Source: Solirubrobacter phytolaccae (GTDB taxonomy: Bacteria > Actinomycetota > Thermoleophilia > Solirubrobacterales > Solirubrobacteraceae). From it: a stretch of DNA of 64,000 bases. Below, in pieces: positions 37,617 to 47,508 of this stretch; positions within the stretch are counted from its first letter, which is position 1, and every line of letters begins with the position of its first letter. The translations under genes and the position numbers were made by a program. The stretch spans positions 46,157-110,156 of the forward strand of contig NZ_JAPDDP010000019.1 of assembly GCF_027587195.1 (NCBI RefSeq), in the 5' to 3' direction. The notes below the pieces were generated by a model. That model was not told where the DNA came from. It saw nothing but the letters and a program-made list of their open reading frames with translations, and ran no database searches.

Positions 37617-38954
37617 ATGACCGCCGAGCGCCGCTTCACCATCGACGAGCTGTTCGTCTCGACCACCGACCGCAAGGGGCACATCCGGCTGTCGAACCGC
37701 GTGTTCGAGCGCGTCAGCGGCTACGAGCGCGACGAGCTGATCGGCCGGGCGCACAACGTCATCCGCCACCCGGACATGCCGCGCTCGGTGTTCGACCTCT
37801 TCTGGCAGGTGCTCGAGGCCGGCGATCCGGTCGCCGCCTACGTCAAGAACCGCGCGAAGGACGGCGCGCACTACTGGGTGATGGCGGTCGCGATCCCCGT
37901 GCCCGACGGCTACCTGTCGGTGCGCATGAAGCCGACCACGCCCCTGTTCGACGCCGCGGTGGAGATCTACGCCGACGTGCGCGCGGTCGAGCTGGAGGTC
38001 GAGGGCGACGACGTGCGCGGGCGCAAGGCGTCGATCGCCGCGGGCGCGGCCCGCTTGGCCGAGCGCCTCGAACAGGCCGGCTTCGACTCCTACCCCGCGT
38101 TCATGCGGGCCGCGCTCACCGCCGAGGTCGCAGCGCGCGACGCCGCGCTGGCCGGCCACGAGCGCGGGCTCGACCTCGGCGCCGCCGACGCGGGCCTGCG
38201 CGCGGTGGGGGAGGCGGCGCTCGGCACCGTCGACCTGTTGCGCGAGCTCGGCGAGCGGCTCGCCGGGCACGGTGAGCTGTCCGAGGCGCTCAAGCACAAG
38301 TCCGGGTTCGTCGAGGAGCTGTCGGAGGCGATCCGGCTGTTCTCGCTCAACGCGATCCTCGCCGCCGACCGGCTGCGCGACGGGCGCGCCCTCGGCGCGG
38401 TCGCCGGGCTCCTGCGCACCCGCAGCGACGCCGCGGCGCCCGAGATCATCCGGCTCGGGACCGAGCTCGAGCAGGCGGTCGCGCTGCTGAGCGAGACGAG
38501 CTTCCGCGCCGCCGCCGGCAAGCTGCAGACCGAGATGATGACCGCGGTCGTGGAGGACCTGCTCGACGCGAGCACCGCCCGCACCGAGGCCGCTTCACAC
38601 CTGCAGCTGCTCGCCGACGCCGTCTCGGAGGCGTTCGAAGCGATCTGCGCGTCGATCGCGGCCGTCGACACCGTGCTCGACCGCTTGGCCGGCGTGTCAA
38701 AGTCCGTCGAACGTCACCTGTCGGTCATCCGCGCGTTGGAGGTGAACGGCCGCATCGAGGCCGCCCGCGCCGCCGACACCGAGCAGGTCCGCGTGCTGTT
38801 CGAGGAGATCGCCAAGCAGGTCGAGACCGCGGACACGCAGCTGCACGACTTCACCGCGCTCGCCACCCGCGAGGACCGTGACGACGGAGGCGTGCGGCGC
38901 GAAGGCCGCCGGCGCATCGCTGCCGTTCAGACGGCGGTGGGGGCGATGGCCTAG
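37617..38954 (+). CDS. Soluble Aer-like PAS protein with degenerate chemoreceptor tip (paralog 2)
   Basis: A 445-residue protein. The PAS domain (residues ~5-110) is a close match to the redox-sensing FAD-PAS of E. coli Aer: RHPDMPRSVFDLFWQVLEAG then VKNRAKDGAHYWVMAVAIPV. The remaining ~330 residues are helical, with a tip-like motif FVEELSEAIRLFSLNAILAADRL and a second one at ALEVNGRIEAARAADTEQ. Unlike Aer it has no membrane segment or HAMP domain. The basic tail (RREGRRRIAAVQ) follows. It forms a tandem pair with the shorter paralog 96 nt upstream. The FAD-dependent redox/oxygen sensing is inference from the PAS similarity. Confidence 0.8.
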   Translation: MTAERRFTIDELFVSTTDRKGHIRLSNRVFERVSGYERDELIGRAHNVIRHPDMPRSVFDLFWQVLEAGDPVAAYVKNRAKDGAHYWVMAVAIPVPDGYLSVRMKPTTPLFDAAVEIYADVRAVELEVEGDDVRGRKASIAAGAARLAERLEQAGFDSYPAFMRAALTAEVAARDAALAGHERGLDLGAADAGLRAVGEAALGTVDLLRELGERLAGHGELSEALKHKSGFVEELSEAIRLFSLNAILAADRLRDGRALGAVAGLLRTRSDAAAPEIIRLGTELEQAVALLSETSFRAAAGKLQTEMMTAVVEDLLDASTARTEAASHLQLLADAVSEAFEAICASIAAVDTVLDRLAGVSKSVERHLSVIRALEVNGRIEAARAADTEQVRVLFEEIAKQVETADTQLHDFTALATREDRDDGGVRREGRRRIAAVQTAVGAMA

Positions 38955-38956
38955 GC

Positions 38957-38979
38957 GCGGCGCTCAGCGCGGGCGCCGC
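38957..38979 (+). terminator. 7-bp hairpin after the Aer-like gene
   Basis: GCGGCGC (38957-38963) and GCGCCGC (38973-38979) form a perfect stem with a 9-nt loop, starting 3 nt after the stop codon. It is the likely terminator of the cupin-PAS-PAS transcript. Confidence 0.55.
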
Positions 38980-39084
38980 TCAGGGCGCGGACGGCGTTCG
39001 TCTGCACCGAGGAGAGGCAGGACCCGTCGCGGCCGGGAATGGGCGGCTGGGGAGTTTCACTCGTGGGGAGTAGGAGTACTCACT

Positions 39085-39123
39085 GTGTTGTTTGAGTGCT
39101 GTTTTCCGGTACTCAAACAACAC
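39085..39123. repeat. 13-bp perfect inverted repeat, AT-rich, in a convergent gap
   Basis: GTGTTGTTTGAGT (39085-39097) and ACTCAAACAACAC (39111-39123) are perfect reverse complements separated by 13 nt; a G-T and a C-G pair can extend the stem inward. The arms are under 50% GC in a chromosome around 70%. Nearby are further GAGT/ACTC units, including the 8-bp palindrome GAGTACTC (39074-39081). The rest of 38955-39202 holds no gene. Confidence 0.6.
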
Positions 39124-39202
39124 GCTCGATGCGAAATCGCGACCGCCGATTCCACCCCTCCTCGGTGCAGGCCGTAACCGCACGCACGCAGTCCGGGCCG
39201 AA

Positions 39203-41290
39203 TCAGTCGAAGAGCGAATCGGGCGACACGCTAAGGCGGCGCGCGGTGACGATCGGGGCCCCACGCGGGTTCAACGGATCATCCGGCAGCCGCGTCACGT
39301 CGCAGCACGCCAAAACGGCCTTGGTGAGGAACCGTGACGGCTTGCCGTAGCCGTGCGCGTCGTCGATCCCCCGCGGCCGGTGGTGGTACCGGACCGGCAC
39401 ATACATCGACAGCGTCCGCCGCGCGCGGGTCATGCCGACATAGAGCAGCCGGCGTTCCTCGTCGATCTGCTCGCTCGTGCCCGCGGACATGCAGGCCGGG
39501 AAGTTGCCGTCGTAGACCGCGAGCACGTGGACGTGGTCCCACTCGAGGCCCTTGGCGCTGTGGATCGTGGACAGCGTCAGGTAGTCCTCGTCCAGGTGCG
39601 GCGGCTGGGCGAGGTCAGCGCTGGACTGGGGCGGATCCAGCACGAGCTCGGCGACGAACTGGCGCGGGTCTCCGACCTGGTGGGCCGCGGCGACGAGCTG
39701 ATCGAGGTCCTGGACGCGGATCGCGCCGTCGGGGTAGCGCGCCCGCACCAACGGCGCGAGCACCTCGCGCAGCCCTTCGGCGCGCGGGCCGGCGCGCTGC
39801 TCGTCGCGGGCGACGACGAGCGCGGCGATCACGGCGTCGGCGCTCGCACGGGCGCCCGACGGGATGACCTCGCGCGCCTCGCTCCAGGCCGCGAGCCGGT
39901 CGGGCACCGCGGCCAGCCGGCCCTCGCCCATCTCGTCGAGGGGAGACTCGGCGAGGTCGCGCGGCGCGCCGGCCATCACGGCCATCGCCTTGCGCGCGCT
40001 CGCCGGCCCGAGGCCCTCGACAAGCTGCAGCACGCGGAACCACGCGATCTCGTCCCCGCCGTTGTCGGCGAGCCGGAGTAGCGCCACGAAGTCCTTCACG
40101 TGCGCGGCCTCGAGGTATTTCAGGCCGCCGTACTTGACGTACGGGATTTTCCTTCGGAGCAGCTCCAGCTCGAGCTGATCGCTGTCGTGCGAGGTGCGGG
40201 CGAGCACCGCCTGGTCGCGCAGGTCGGACCCGTTCTCGCGCGCCTCGAGGATGCGATCCGCGACGGCCTCGGCCTCCGCGCCCTGATCGCGCACGTGGAT
40301 GACGGCGGGGCGGACGCCGCCCGGGCGGTCGGCGCGCAGGCGCTTCGGGAACGCCCGCGTGGCCTGCGCCGCAAGCTCGTTGGCCGCGTCCAGCACGGGC
40401 TGCGTGGAGCGGTAGTTGCGCTCCAGCGTCACCACCCGCGTGCCGGGGAACTGCTCCGGGAAGTCCAGGATGTGACCGGCGCTCGCGGAGCGGAAGCCGT
40501 AGATGGCCTGGAAGTCGTCCCCGACGACGGTGATGTCGCAGCCGAAGCCGGCGAGCGCCTGCGCCAGGTCCACCTGCAGGCCGTTGACGTCCTGGTACTC
40601 GTCGATCAGCACGTGGTCGAACGAGGAAGCCAGGCGCGGCCCGATCACCTCGTCGCGAGCGAGGGCGCGCCACATCAGCAGCAGATCGTCGAGATCGACC
40701 ACGCCGAGCGCCTTCTTGCGCGTCGTGTACTCGCGGAACAGCGCGCTGATCGCCTCGCGGTGGTCCTCCACCCACGGGAAGTGCTCCGCGATCACGCCCG
40801 ACAGCGGCAGCTGCGCGTTGACGGTGCGCGAGTAGATGTCCAGCAACGTCCCCTTCTTCGGGAACCGCGTGCGGGACTTCGCGTGCCCCGCCTCCTCGCG
40901 CAGCAGGTCCAGCACGTCGGCCGCGTCGCCGGCGTCGAGCACGCCGAAGCCGCCGGGCAATCCGAGTGCCGCCGCGTGGCGTCGCACCAACCGGTGCGCC
41001 ACCGAATGGAAGGTGCCTCCGAGCACGCGTGCGGACGCCGGGACGAGGCCGCGCGCACGCTGCAGCATCTCCCGCGAAGCGCGGCGCGTGAACGTCAGCA
41101 GCAGGATCCGCTCCGACGGCACACCCTCGGCCACGAGCCACGCAACACGGGCGCAGAGCGTCGTCGTCTTGCCCGTCCCCGCACCCGCGAGGATCAGCAG
41201 CGGCCCGCCGGTGTGCGTCGCCGCCGCCCGCTGCTCATCATTGAGCTCGTCGAGCCAGTACCGCTCGCCCCTGTCCGCCACCACTGCCAT
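39203..41290 (-). CDS. UvrD/PcrA-type ATP-dependent DNA helicase
   Basis: A 695-residue superfamily 1A helicase. Motifs in order: Q-motif LNDEQRAAATH, Walker A LAGAGTGKTTTL (residues ~34-45), Ia LLTFTRRASREM, Walker B VLIDEYQDVN, motif III VVGDDFQAIYGFRSA, motif IV LERNYRS, motif V LSTIHSAKGLEWD and motif VI LLYVGMTRAR. It lacks the long C-terminal extension of UvrD and any nuclease domain. Likely functions in repair or removal of recombination intermediates; it is not adjacent to other repair genes. It diverges from a TetR gene with 83 nt between starts. Confidence 0.93.
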   Translation of the reverse strand: MAVVADRGERYWLDELNDEQRAAATHTGGPLLILAGAGTGKTTTLCARVAWLVAEGVPSERILLLTFTRRASREMLQRARGLVPASARVLGGTFHSVAHRLVRRHAAALGLPGGFGVLDAGDAADVLDLLREEAGHAKSRTRFPKKGTLLDIYSRTVNAQLPLSGVIAEHFPWVEDHREAISALFREYTTRKKALGVVDLDDLLLMWRALARDEVIGPRLASSFDHVLIDEYQDVNGLQVDLAQALAGFGCDITVVGDDFQAIYGFRSASAGHILDFPEQFPGTRVVTLERNYRSTQPVLDAANELAAQATRAFPKRLRADRPGGVRPAVIHVRDQGAEAEAVADRILEARENGSDLRDQAVLARTSHDSDQLELELLRRKIPYVKYGGLKYLEAAHVKDFVALLRLADNGGDEIAWFRVLQLVEGLGPASARKAMAVMAGAPRDLAESPLDEMGEGRLAAVPDRLAAWSEAREVIPSGARASADAVIAALVVARDEQRAGPRAEGLREVLAPLVRARYPDGAIRVQDLDQLVAAAHQVGDPRQFVAELVLDPPQSSADLAQPPHLDEDYLTLSTIHSAKGLEWDHVHVLAVYDGNFPACMSAGTSEQIDEERRLLYVGMTRARRTLSMYVPVRYHHRPRGIDDAHGYGKPSRFLTKAVLACCDVTRLPDDPLNPRGAPIVTARRLSVSPDSLFD

Positions 41291-41373
41291 CGGCCGAGCA
41301 ACGCTACGTGTGCGGTCGGACGACTCCGCACACCGCTAGCCACAACCCCTCACCGGTAATAGGATCGTTGGCG

Positions 41374-41991
41374 ATGGAGGCCCATGTTCGTCCACTCAGG
41401 GCCGACGCCGCTCGTAACCGCGCCCGCGTCTTGGACGCCGCGCGGTCGGCCTTTGCGGAGGCCGGGCTCGATGTGGGGGTTGAGGAGATCGCCCGTCGAG
41501 CCGGTGTCGGCAAAGGCACGCTGTACCGCCGCTTTCCCACGAAGGAAGCGCTCGTCTGCGCGATCTTCGAGGACATCCTCGTCGAGTTCGAACGGGTGTC
41601 GCAGGAGGCGCTCGCCGGCGAGGCGGTAGGGGAGGCGTTCGAGCACTTCCTGGAGACCGCCGCGCGGATGCAGGCCTCCAACCAGGGGTTCTACGACGTC
41701 GTCTCCCGGGGCGGCGCCGACGTCATCACGCCCGATCAGAGCAAGCGCTTCCGCCTCGCGGCCGGCGGCCCGCTCTCCCGAGCGCAGTCCGCGGGCGTGA
41801 TCCGTGACGACCTCGTCGCGGACGACCTGCTGATGGTCTTCCGCATGCTCGGCCCGACGACGCGCACGTTCACGGGCGGGCATCTGTCCGAGGACTACTG
41901 GCAGCGCTACCTCGGCATGCTGCTGGACGCGATGCGCCCCGCGGCCGCGTCGCCGCTCCGCGCCAAGCCCTGGCGGGACCCAGAGCTTTAA
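41374..41991 (+). CDS. TetR-family transcriptional regulator
   Basis: A 205-residue regulator. The N-terminal helix-turn-helix is RVLDAARSAFAEAGLDVGVEEIARRAGVGKGTLYRRFPTKEAL (about residues 18-60), a textbook TetR DNA-binding domain; the C-terminal ligand domain is unremarkable. The ATG at 41374 has TAGGAT (41360-41365) 8 nt upstream, suggesting leaderless transcription; the longer frame upstream is not supported. Its target is unknown; the divergent helicase gene is one candidate. Two hairpins follow the stop codon. Confidence 0.9.
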   Translation: MEAHVRPLRADAARNRARVLDAARSAFAEAGLDVGVEEIARRAGVGKGTLYRRFPTKEALVCAIFEDILVEFERVSQEALAGEAVGEAFEHFLETAARMQASNQGFYDVVSRGGADVITPDQSKRFRLAAGGPLSRAQSAGVIRDDLVADDLLMVFRMLGPTTRTFTGGHLSEDYWQRYLGMLLDAMRPAAASPLRAKPWRDPEL

Positions 41992-41996
41992 CGACG

Positions 41997-42056
41997 TTGC
42001 GGCGCCCCGCAGGACGCCGCAAGAAGATGAAGGTGGGGCAGCCCCTCCGCCCCACC
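41997..42056. terminator. Pair of hairpins between convergent genes
   Basis: TTGCGGCG/CGCCGCAA (41997-42004 and 42015-42022) and GGTGGGGC/GCCCCACC (42032-42039 and 42049-42056) are two perfect 8-bp stems in tandem. They fill the gap between the TetR gene and the oppositely oriented chemoreceptor, so a bidirectional terminator is likely. Confidence 0.65.
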
Positions 42057-42082
42057 CCGATCATCCGACCTTCAGTGGCGGG

Positions 42083-43939
42083 TTACGCCGGCGCGCCAAC
42101 CTTGAAGTGCGACACGAGCGCGGTGAGCTCCTCGGCCGTGCGGGCCAAGTGCGCGGCGCTTGCCGCGATCTCCTGCGTGGACGCGCTGGTCTCCTGCGTT
42201 GAGGCCGAGACCTGCTCCGCGGACGCGGAGGACTGCTCGGCGACCGCGGCGACCTCGCCGACGTCACCCTCGGCACGCGCCGAGTCCGACGCGATCTGCT
42301 CGACGGCGGTCGCGATCTCCGCGATCTGGAAGCCGACGCCCTCGACGGCCGCGTCGATGCGCAGGAACGCCTCACGCGTCTGCTCGACCGTCTGGACGCC
42401 ATCTTCGGTGCGGGCGGCGTTGTCGGCGACGACGCCGACGACCTGGCGCGTCTGCGACTGCATCTCACCGATCAGGCTGGAGATCTCGGCAGCCGCGACC
42501 TGCGACTCCTCGGCCAGCTTGCGGACCTCTTCGGCGACGACGGCGAAGCCCCTGCCCTGCTCGCCGGCGCGGGCGGCCTCGATGGCGGCGTTGAGCGCGA
42601 GCAGGTTGGTCTGCTCGGCCAGCGCGGTGATCGTGCCGACGATGCCGCCGATCTTCTCGGAGCGCTTGGACAGGTCCTCGATCGCGGTGCCGACCGAAGC
42701 CGACGCGGAGGCGACGGAGCGGATGGCGTCCGTGGCGGACTCGGCCGCGGCGACGCCCTCACGGGCGACCTCACGGGCCTCGGAGGCGGCGCGGGCGGTG
42801 TCGGACGCGGTCTGCGCGCTCGCCGAGGCGGCCGTGCTGGCCTCCTGGACGGCGACGCGGGTCGACTCGACCATGCGCACCTGGCGCTCGGCGCCCTGGG
42901 CGACGTCGGTCACGGCGTGGGCGATCTCGCCCGCGGCGCGGCCGGCCTCCTCGGAGGAGGACGCGACTTCCTGGGAAGCGGCGCTGACGGACTCGGCGGA
43001 GCGCGTGACCTCGCCGATCAGGTGCCCGAGCTCCTCGCGCATCGCGCCGTAGGCCGAGATGGAGCGGTCGGCCTTGGCGAGCATCGCGTTGAACGTGGTG
43101 GCGAGCTGGCCGATCTCGTCCTTGCTCTTGACGTCGATCGGCTCGGTGGTGAGGGACGCGGTGTGCGTGAAGTCACCGGCGGCCGCGGCCTCGAGGCCGT
43201 CCGTCAGCGACGTCAGGTCCTGCTCCTCCAGGCCGCGCAGGCGGGCCATCAGGCCCTTGACGGGGCCGACGACGCTGCGGGTGATGAGCACGGCGATGCC
43301 GGCGGCGAACGCGAGCGAGACGAGCGCCACGAGCAGCAGCGTGCGGGAAGTCGAGCCGGCGCGGGCGGCGACGGCGTCTGCGGTCGCGTCCGTGCCCTTG
43401 TTGACGGCGGCCTGCAGCACGACGACGTCCGCGGCGAGATCGCCGGTCTGGTCGGAGATCTGCTCGACGTAGAGGTTGCGCGAGCCGTCGCGCTCCTCGA
43501 CGTTGTCCACCGTCTCCTGGCGGGAGCGGCTGACGGCCTCGGTGGCGAGCTCGCCCCAGGCCGTGACGGACTTGGCGATGGTCGCGGCCTGGGCGGAGGC
43601 CGCGGTGCCCTGCGTGAGCTTGGTCAGCTCGGTGGAGCCGTCCTGGGCCTTCTTGAGCATCTGCTCGAAGGTGGCCTGGATCTCGTCCTGGGTCTTCAGG
43701 TCGCCGTCGTAGACGTAGAGGTGCTCGACGGTCTCACGACCGGCACCCTGAAGGTTCTGGCCGAGCTCGCCGGCGACGGCGAGGGCTCGGACGTCGCGGT
43801 CCGAGAGGCGCTGCGTGTCGGACTTGAACGTCCCGAACGCTTGCGTAGCGAGGAGCGTGATCGCCAACATGGCGAGCGCGAGGAGGCCGAAGCCGGCTCC
43901 CAGGCGAGCGGCAATCGGCAAATTGGCGAGGCGTGACAT
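42083..43939 (-). CDS. Methyl-accepting chemotaxis protein
   Basis: A 618-residue transmembrane chemoreceptor. TM1 is at about residues 12-32 ([16 protein letters not shown]), a helical extracytoplasmic sensor of four-helix-bundle type follows, TM2 is at ~207-227 ([19 protein letters not shown]), then a HAMP domain and a long coiled-coil with the intact signalling tip [35 protein letters not shown]. There is no C-terminal CheR-docking pentapeptide. It is a paralog of the receptor at 47509-49332; the two share a nearly identical tip at the DNA level. No cheA/cheW genes are in the window. It diverges from tig across 197 nt. Confidence 0.95.
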   Translation of the reverse strand: MSRLANLPIAARLGAGFGLLALAMLAITLLATQAFGTFKSDTQRLSDRDVRALAVAGELGQNLQGAGRETVEHLYVYDGDLKTQDEIQATFEQMLKKAQDGSTELTKLTQGTAASAQAATIAKSVTAWGELATEAVSRSRQETVDNVEERDGSRNLYVEQISDQTGDLAADVVVLQAAVNKGTDATADAVAARAGSTSRTLLLVALVSLAFAAGIAVLITRSVVGPVKGLMARLRGLEEQDLTSLTDGLEAAAAGDFTHTASLTTEPIDVKSKDEIGQLATTFNAMLAKADRSISAYGAMREELGHLIGEVTRSAESVSAASQEVASSSEEAGRAAGEIAHAVTDVAQGAERQVRMVESTRVAVQEASTAASASAQTASDTARAASEAREVAREGVAAAESATDAIRSVASASASVGTAIEDLSKRSEKIGGIVGTITALAEQTNLLALNAAIEAARAGEQGRGFAVVAEEVRKLAEESQVAAAEISSLIGEMQSQTRQVVGVVADNAARTEDGVQTVEQTREAFLRIDAAVEGVGFQIAEIATAVEQIASDSARAEGDVGEVAAVAEQSSASAEQVSASTQETSASTQEIAASAAHLARTAEELTALVSHFKVGAPA

Positions 43940-44004
43940 GAACCTGTCATCGGCCTGACGATCGACGGATTGATGAGACGCCCCTCATCTGGGGGACTTC
44001 TGGC

Positions 44005-44055
44005 GCTTCCGCGTTCTCCAGAGAAAAACCGCCCAGTCGGCGACCGCGGAAGCGA
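44005..44055. other. 51-nt element able to fold as a three-way junction
   Basis: CGCTTCCGCG (44005-44014) pairs perfectly with CGCGGAAGCG (44046-44055). Enclosed are two small stems, TTCT/AGAA (44015-44018 and 44023-44026) and CGCC/GGCG (44031-44034 and 44040-44043). It lies between the divergent chemoreceptor and tig genes, upstream of the probable tig -10. As RNA it would be in the leader of the chemoreceptor message. A second hairpin, GATGAG/CTCATC (43973-43978 and 43985-43990), sits closer to that start. Confidence 0.4.
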
Positions 44056-44116
44056 AATGCCCGAGTGGGCCGGTGACCACCCAGGCGGCAAAGCGCTCAG
44101 ACATCGCCCTGGTTTG

Positions 44117-44122
44117 TATCGT
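44117..44122 (+). promoter_or_regulatory. Probable -10 element of tig
   Basis: TATCGT (44117-44122) fits the TAnnnT -10 pattern seen elsewhere in this window and lies 14 nt before the tig ATG. No convincing -35 is visible. Confidence 0.4.
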
Positions 44123-44136
44123 TGACCGCCGCTCTC

Positions 44137-45459
44137 ATGGCTACCGACATCAGCACCACCCTCACCGAGCTCCCCGAGTCACGCGTCCGCGTCGACGCCG
44201 AAGTCGGCCCTGCCGAAGTCGAGCGTCGCCTGACTCAGGCGGCCAAGCGCCTCGCCGGCACCATCCGCGTCCCGGGCTTCCGCCCCGGCAAGGCGCCGCC
44301 GGCTGTCGTCATCAAGCGCATCGGCCGTGAGGCCATCGTCGACGAGGCGGTGCGCGAATCGCTGGGCGCGTGGTACCGCGACGCGATCGACGACGCCCAC
44401 GTGGTGCCGGTCGGCGAGCCCGAGGTGGACCTGGGCGAGCTCCCCAAGGAGGGTGAGCCGCTGAAGTTCACGATCGAGATCGGCGTGCGCCCGAAGGCCG
44501 AGCTCGGCGAGTACAAGGGTCTTGAAGTCGAGAAGCGTGAGCCGGGCGTGCCGGACGAGCAGATCGACCAGGAGCTGGAGGGCCTGCGCGAGCGCGCGGC
44601 CAAGCTCGACACGGTCGATCGCGCCGCCGGGCGTGGCGACTTCGTGGTGATGGACTTCGCGGGCTCCGTGGACGGCGTGCCGTTCCCGGGCGGCGAGGGT
44701 CGCGACCAGATGATCGAGCTCGGCTCGGGCCGGCTCGTGCCGGGCTTCGAGGACCAGCTCGAGGGCGCGGTCGGCGGCGAGGACCGCGACGTCACGATCA
44801 CCTTCCCGGAGGACTATCCCGCGACCGAGCTCGCGTCCCAGGAAGCGCTCTTCAAGGTCACGGTCCGCGAGGTCAAGGCCAAGCAGCTGCCCGCGCTCGA
44901 CGACGACCTGGCCGTCGAGGCCGGCTTCGACACGCTCGACGAGCTGCGCGAGGACATCCGCTCGCGTCTGGCCGAGAACGAGGGTCAGCGCGCCGAGGCG
45001 GAGTTCCGCGAGGCCGCCCTGGACGCCGCCGTCAACGGCGCGACCGTCGAGGTCCCCGACGCGCTCGTCGAGGCCCGTGCCCGCGAGATGTGGGAGTCGA
45101 TGCTGCACTCGCTCTCGCACCAGGGCATCAACCGCGAGACCTACCTCCAGATCTCGGGCACCACCGAGGAGGAGACGATCGAGAAGGCCAAGCCGGACGC
45201 CGACGTCGCGCTGCGGCGCGAGGCGGTGCTGGCGGCGATCGCCGAGACCGAGAAGCTCGAGCCCTCCGAGGAGGAGATGCTCGAGGCGGTGACCGAGGCC
45301 GCGGGCCCGGAGCGCGTGAAGCCCGAGAAGCTGCTCGAGCGCTTGCGCAAGAACGGCCGCCTGGACAGCCTCAAGGACGACTTGTCCCAGCGCAAGGCCT
45401 GGGACGTCGTGGTGGACTCGGCCAAGCCGGTTCCCGCGAAGTCGTCGTCAGATTCCTGA
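44137..45459 (+). CDS. tig: Trigger factor (ribosome-associated chaperone, PPIase)
   Basis: A 440-residue trigger factor. The N-terminal ribosome-binding domain has the family motif in TIRVPGFRPGKAPPAVV (residues ~44-60, compare GFRxGKxP). A FKBP-type PPIase domain follows (~155-240, GDFVVMDFAGSVDG, PGFEDQLEGAVGGEDRDVTITFP), and then the helical C-terminal chaperone arms. The tail is lysine/serine rich. The ATG at 44137 gives the standard N-terminus; an in-frame TTG 15 nt upstream is unlikely. It is followed by clpP and clpX, the classical order tig-clpP-clpX, linking folding at the ribosome with protein turnover. Confidence 0.96.
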   Translation: MATDISTTLTELPESRVRVDAEVGPAEVERRLTQAAKRLAGTIRVPGFRPGKAPPAVVIKRIGREAIVDEAVRESLGAWYRDAIDDAHVVPVGEPEVDLGELPKEGEPLKFTIEIGVRPKAELGEYKGLEVEKREPGVPDEQIDQELEGLRERAAKLDTVDRAAGRGDFVVMDFAGSVDGVPFPGGEGRDQMIELGSGRLVPGFEDQLEGAVGGEDRDVTITFPEDYPATELASQEALFKVTVREVKAKQLPALDDDLAVEAGFDTLDELREDIRSRLAENEGQRAEAEFREAALDAAVNGATVEVPDALVEARAREMWESMLHSLSHQGINRETYLQISGTTEEETIEKAKPDADVALRREAVLAAIAETEKLEPSEEEMLEAVTEAAGPERVKPEKLLERLRKNGRLDSLKDDLSQRKAWDVVVDSAKPVPAKSSSDS

Positions 45460-45594
45460 TCAACACGCTTCATCCTGGTCGATGGACCCGGGTCAGCCCA
45501 CGTCGAGCCGTTGCTAGTCTTCGGCCGAGTGGATGGCACGGGCTGTCGACCATCTGAAGGATTCGAGCGTTCGAAGCGATAAGAAGCGAGGACC

Positions 45595-46179
45595 GTGAGC
45601 CCACTCGTACCGATGGTTGTCGAGCAAACCTCCCGCGGGGAGCGTGCGTTTGACATCTTCTCCCGCCTCCTGAACGAGCGCATCATCTTCCTGGGCACGC
45701 CCGTGGATGACCAGATCGCGAACCTCATCGTGGCCCAGCTCCTGCACCTGGAGTCCGAGGACCCCGACAAGGACATCTCGCTGTACATCAACTCGCCTGG
45801 CGGGTCGGTCTACGCGGGTCTCGCGATCTTCGACACGATGAACTTCATCAAGCCGGACGTGTCGACGATCTGCGTCGGCATCGCCATGTCGATGGGTGCG
45901 CTGCTGCTGACCGGCGGGGCCAAGGGCAAGCGCATGGCGCTGCCCAACGCCAAGATCCTGATCCACCAGGTGTCCTCCGGCTTCCAGGGCCAGGCGACCG
46001 ACATCGAGATCCACGCCCGCGAGGTCATCGAGCTGCGCCGCAAGCTCGACGAGATCATCGCCGAGCAGACCGGGCAGACGATCGAGAAGGTCAAGGGCGA
46101 CACCGAGCGCGACTACTTCATGTCCTCGGAAGAGGCCAAGGAATACGGCATCATCGACCGCGTCATCTCGGAGCACTAG
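45595..46179 (+). CDS. clpP: ATP-dependent Clp protease proteolytic subunit
   Basis: A 194-residue serine protease subunit forming the tetradecameric ClpP barrel. The catalytic triad is visible as Ser in [11 protein letters not shown], His in [11 protein letters not shown] and Asp in [25 protein letters not shown] is the oxyanion/substrate strand. It starts at a GTG with a purine-rich AGCGAGGA just upstream. The 135-nt gap after tig contains a TAGTCT (45516-45521) that could be an internal promoter. Only one clpP is seen here; actinobacteria often have a second copy elsewhere. Confidence 0.96.
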   Translation: MSPLVPMVVEQTSRGERAFDIFSRLLNERIIFLGTPVDDQIANLIVAQLLHLESEDPDKDISLYINSPGGSVYAGLAIFDTMNFIKPDVSTICVGIAMSMGALLLTGGAKGKRMALPNAKILIHQVSSGFQGQATDIEIHAREVIELRRKLDEIIAEQTGQTIEKVKGDTERDYFMSSEEAKEYGIIDRVISEH

Positions 46180-46188
46180 ACACAGCTC

Positions 46189-47457
<1,269 letters not shown>

Positions 47458-47487
47458 AGCGGCGACGCGAACCCGATCATCGCGCCG

Positions 47488-47501
47488 CCGCCCCGTGGCG
47501 G
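47488..47501. terminator. Short GC hairpin between clpX and a convergent chemoreceptor gene
   Basis: CCGCC (47488-47492) and GGCGG (47497-47501) enclose a 4-nt loop in the 51-nt gap. The stem is short, so this is a weak call based largely on its convergent position. Confidence 0.35.
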
Positions 47502-47508
47502 TTGTGGG

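Noticed and set aside
39085..39123. Integron attC site or CRISPR repeat
   Set aside because: The inverted repeat lacks the RYYYAAC/GTTRRRY ends of attC, is single copy in the window, and no integrase, cas gene or spacer array is present.
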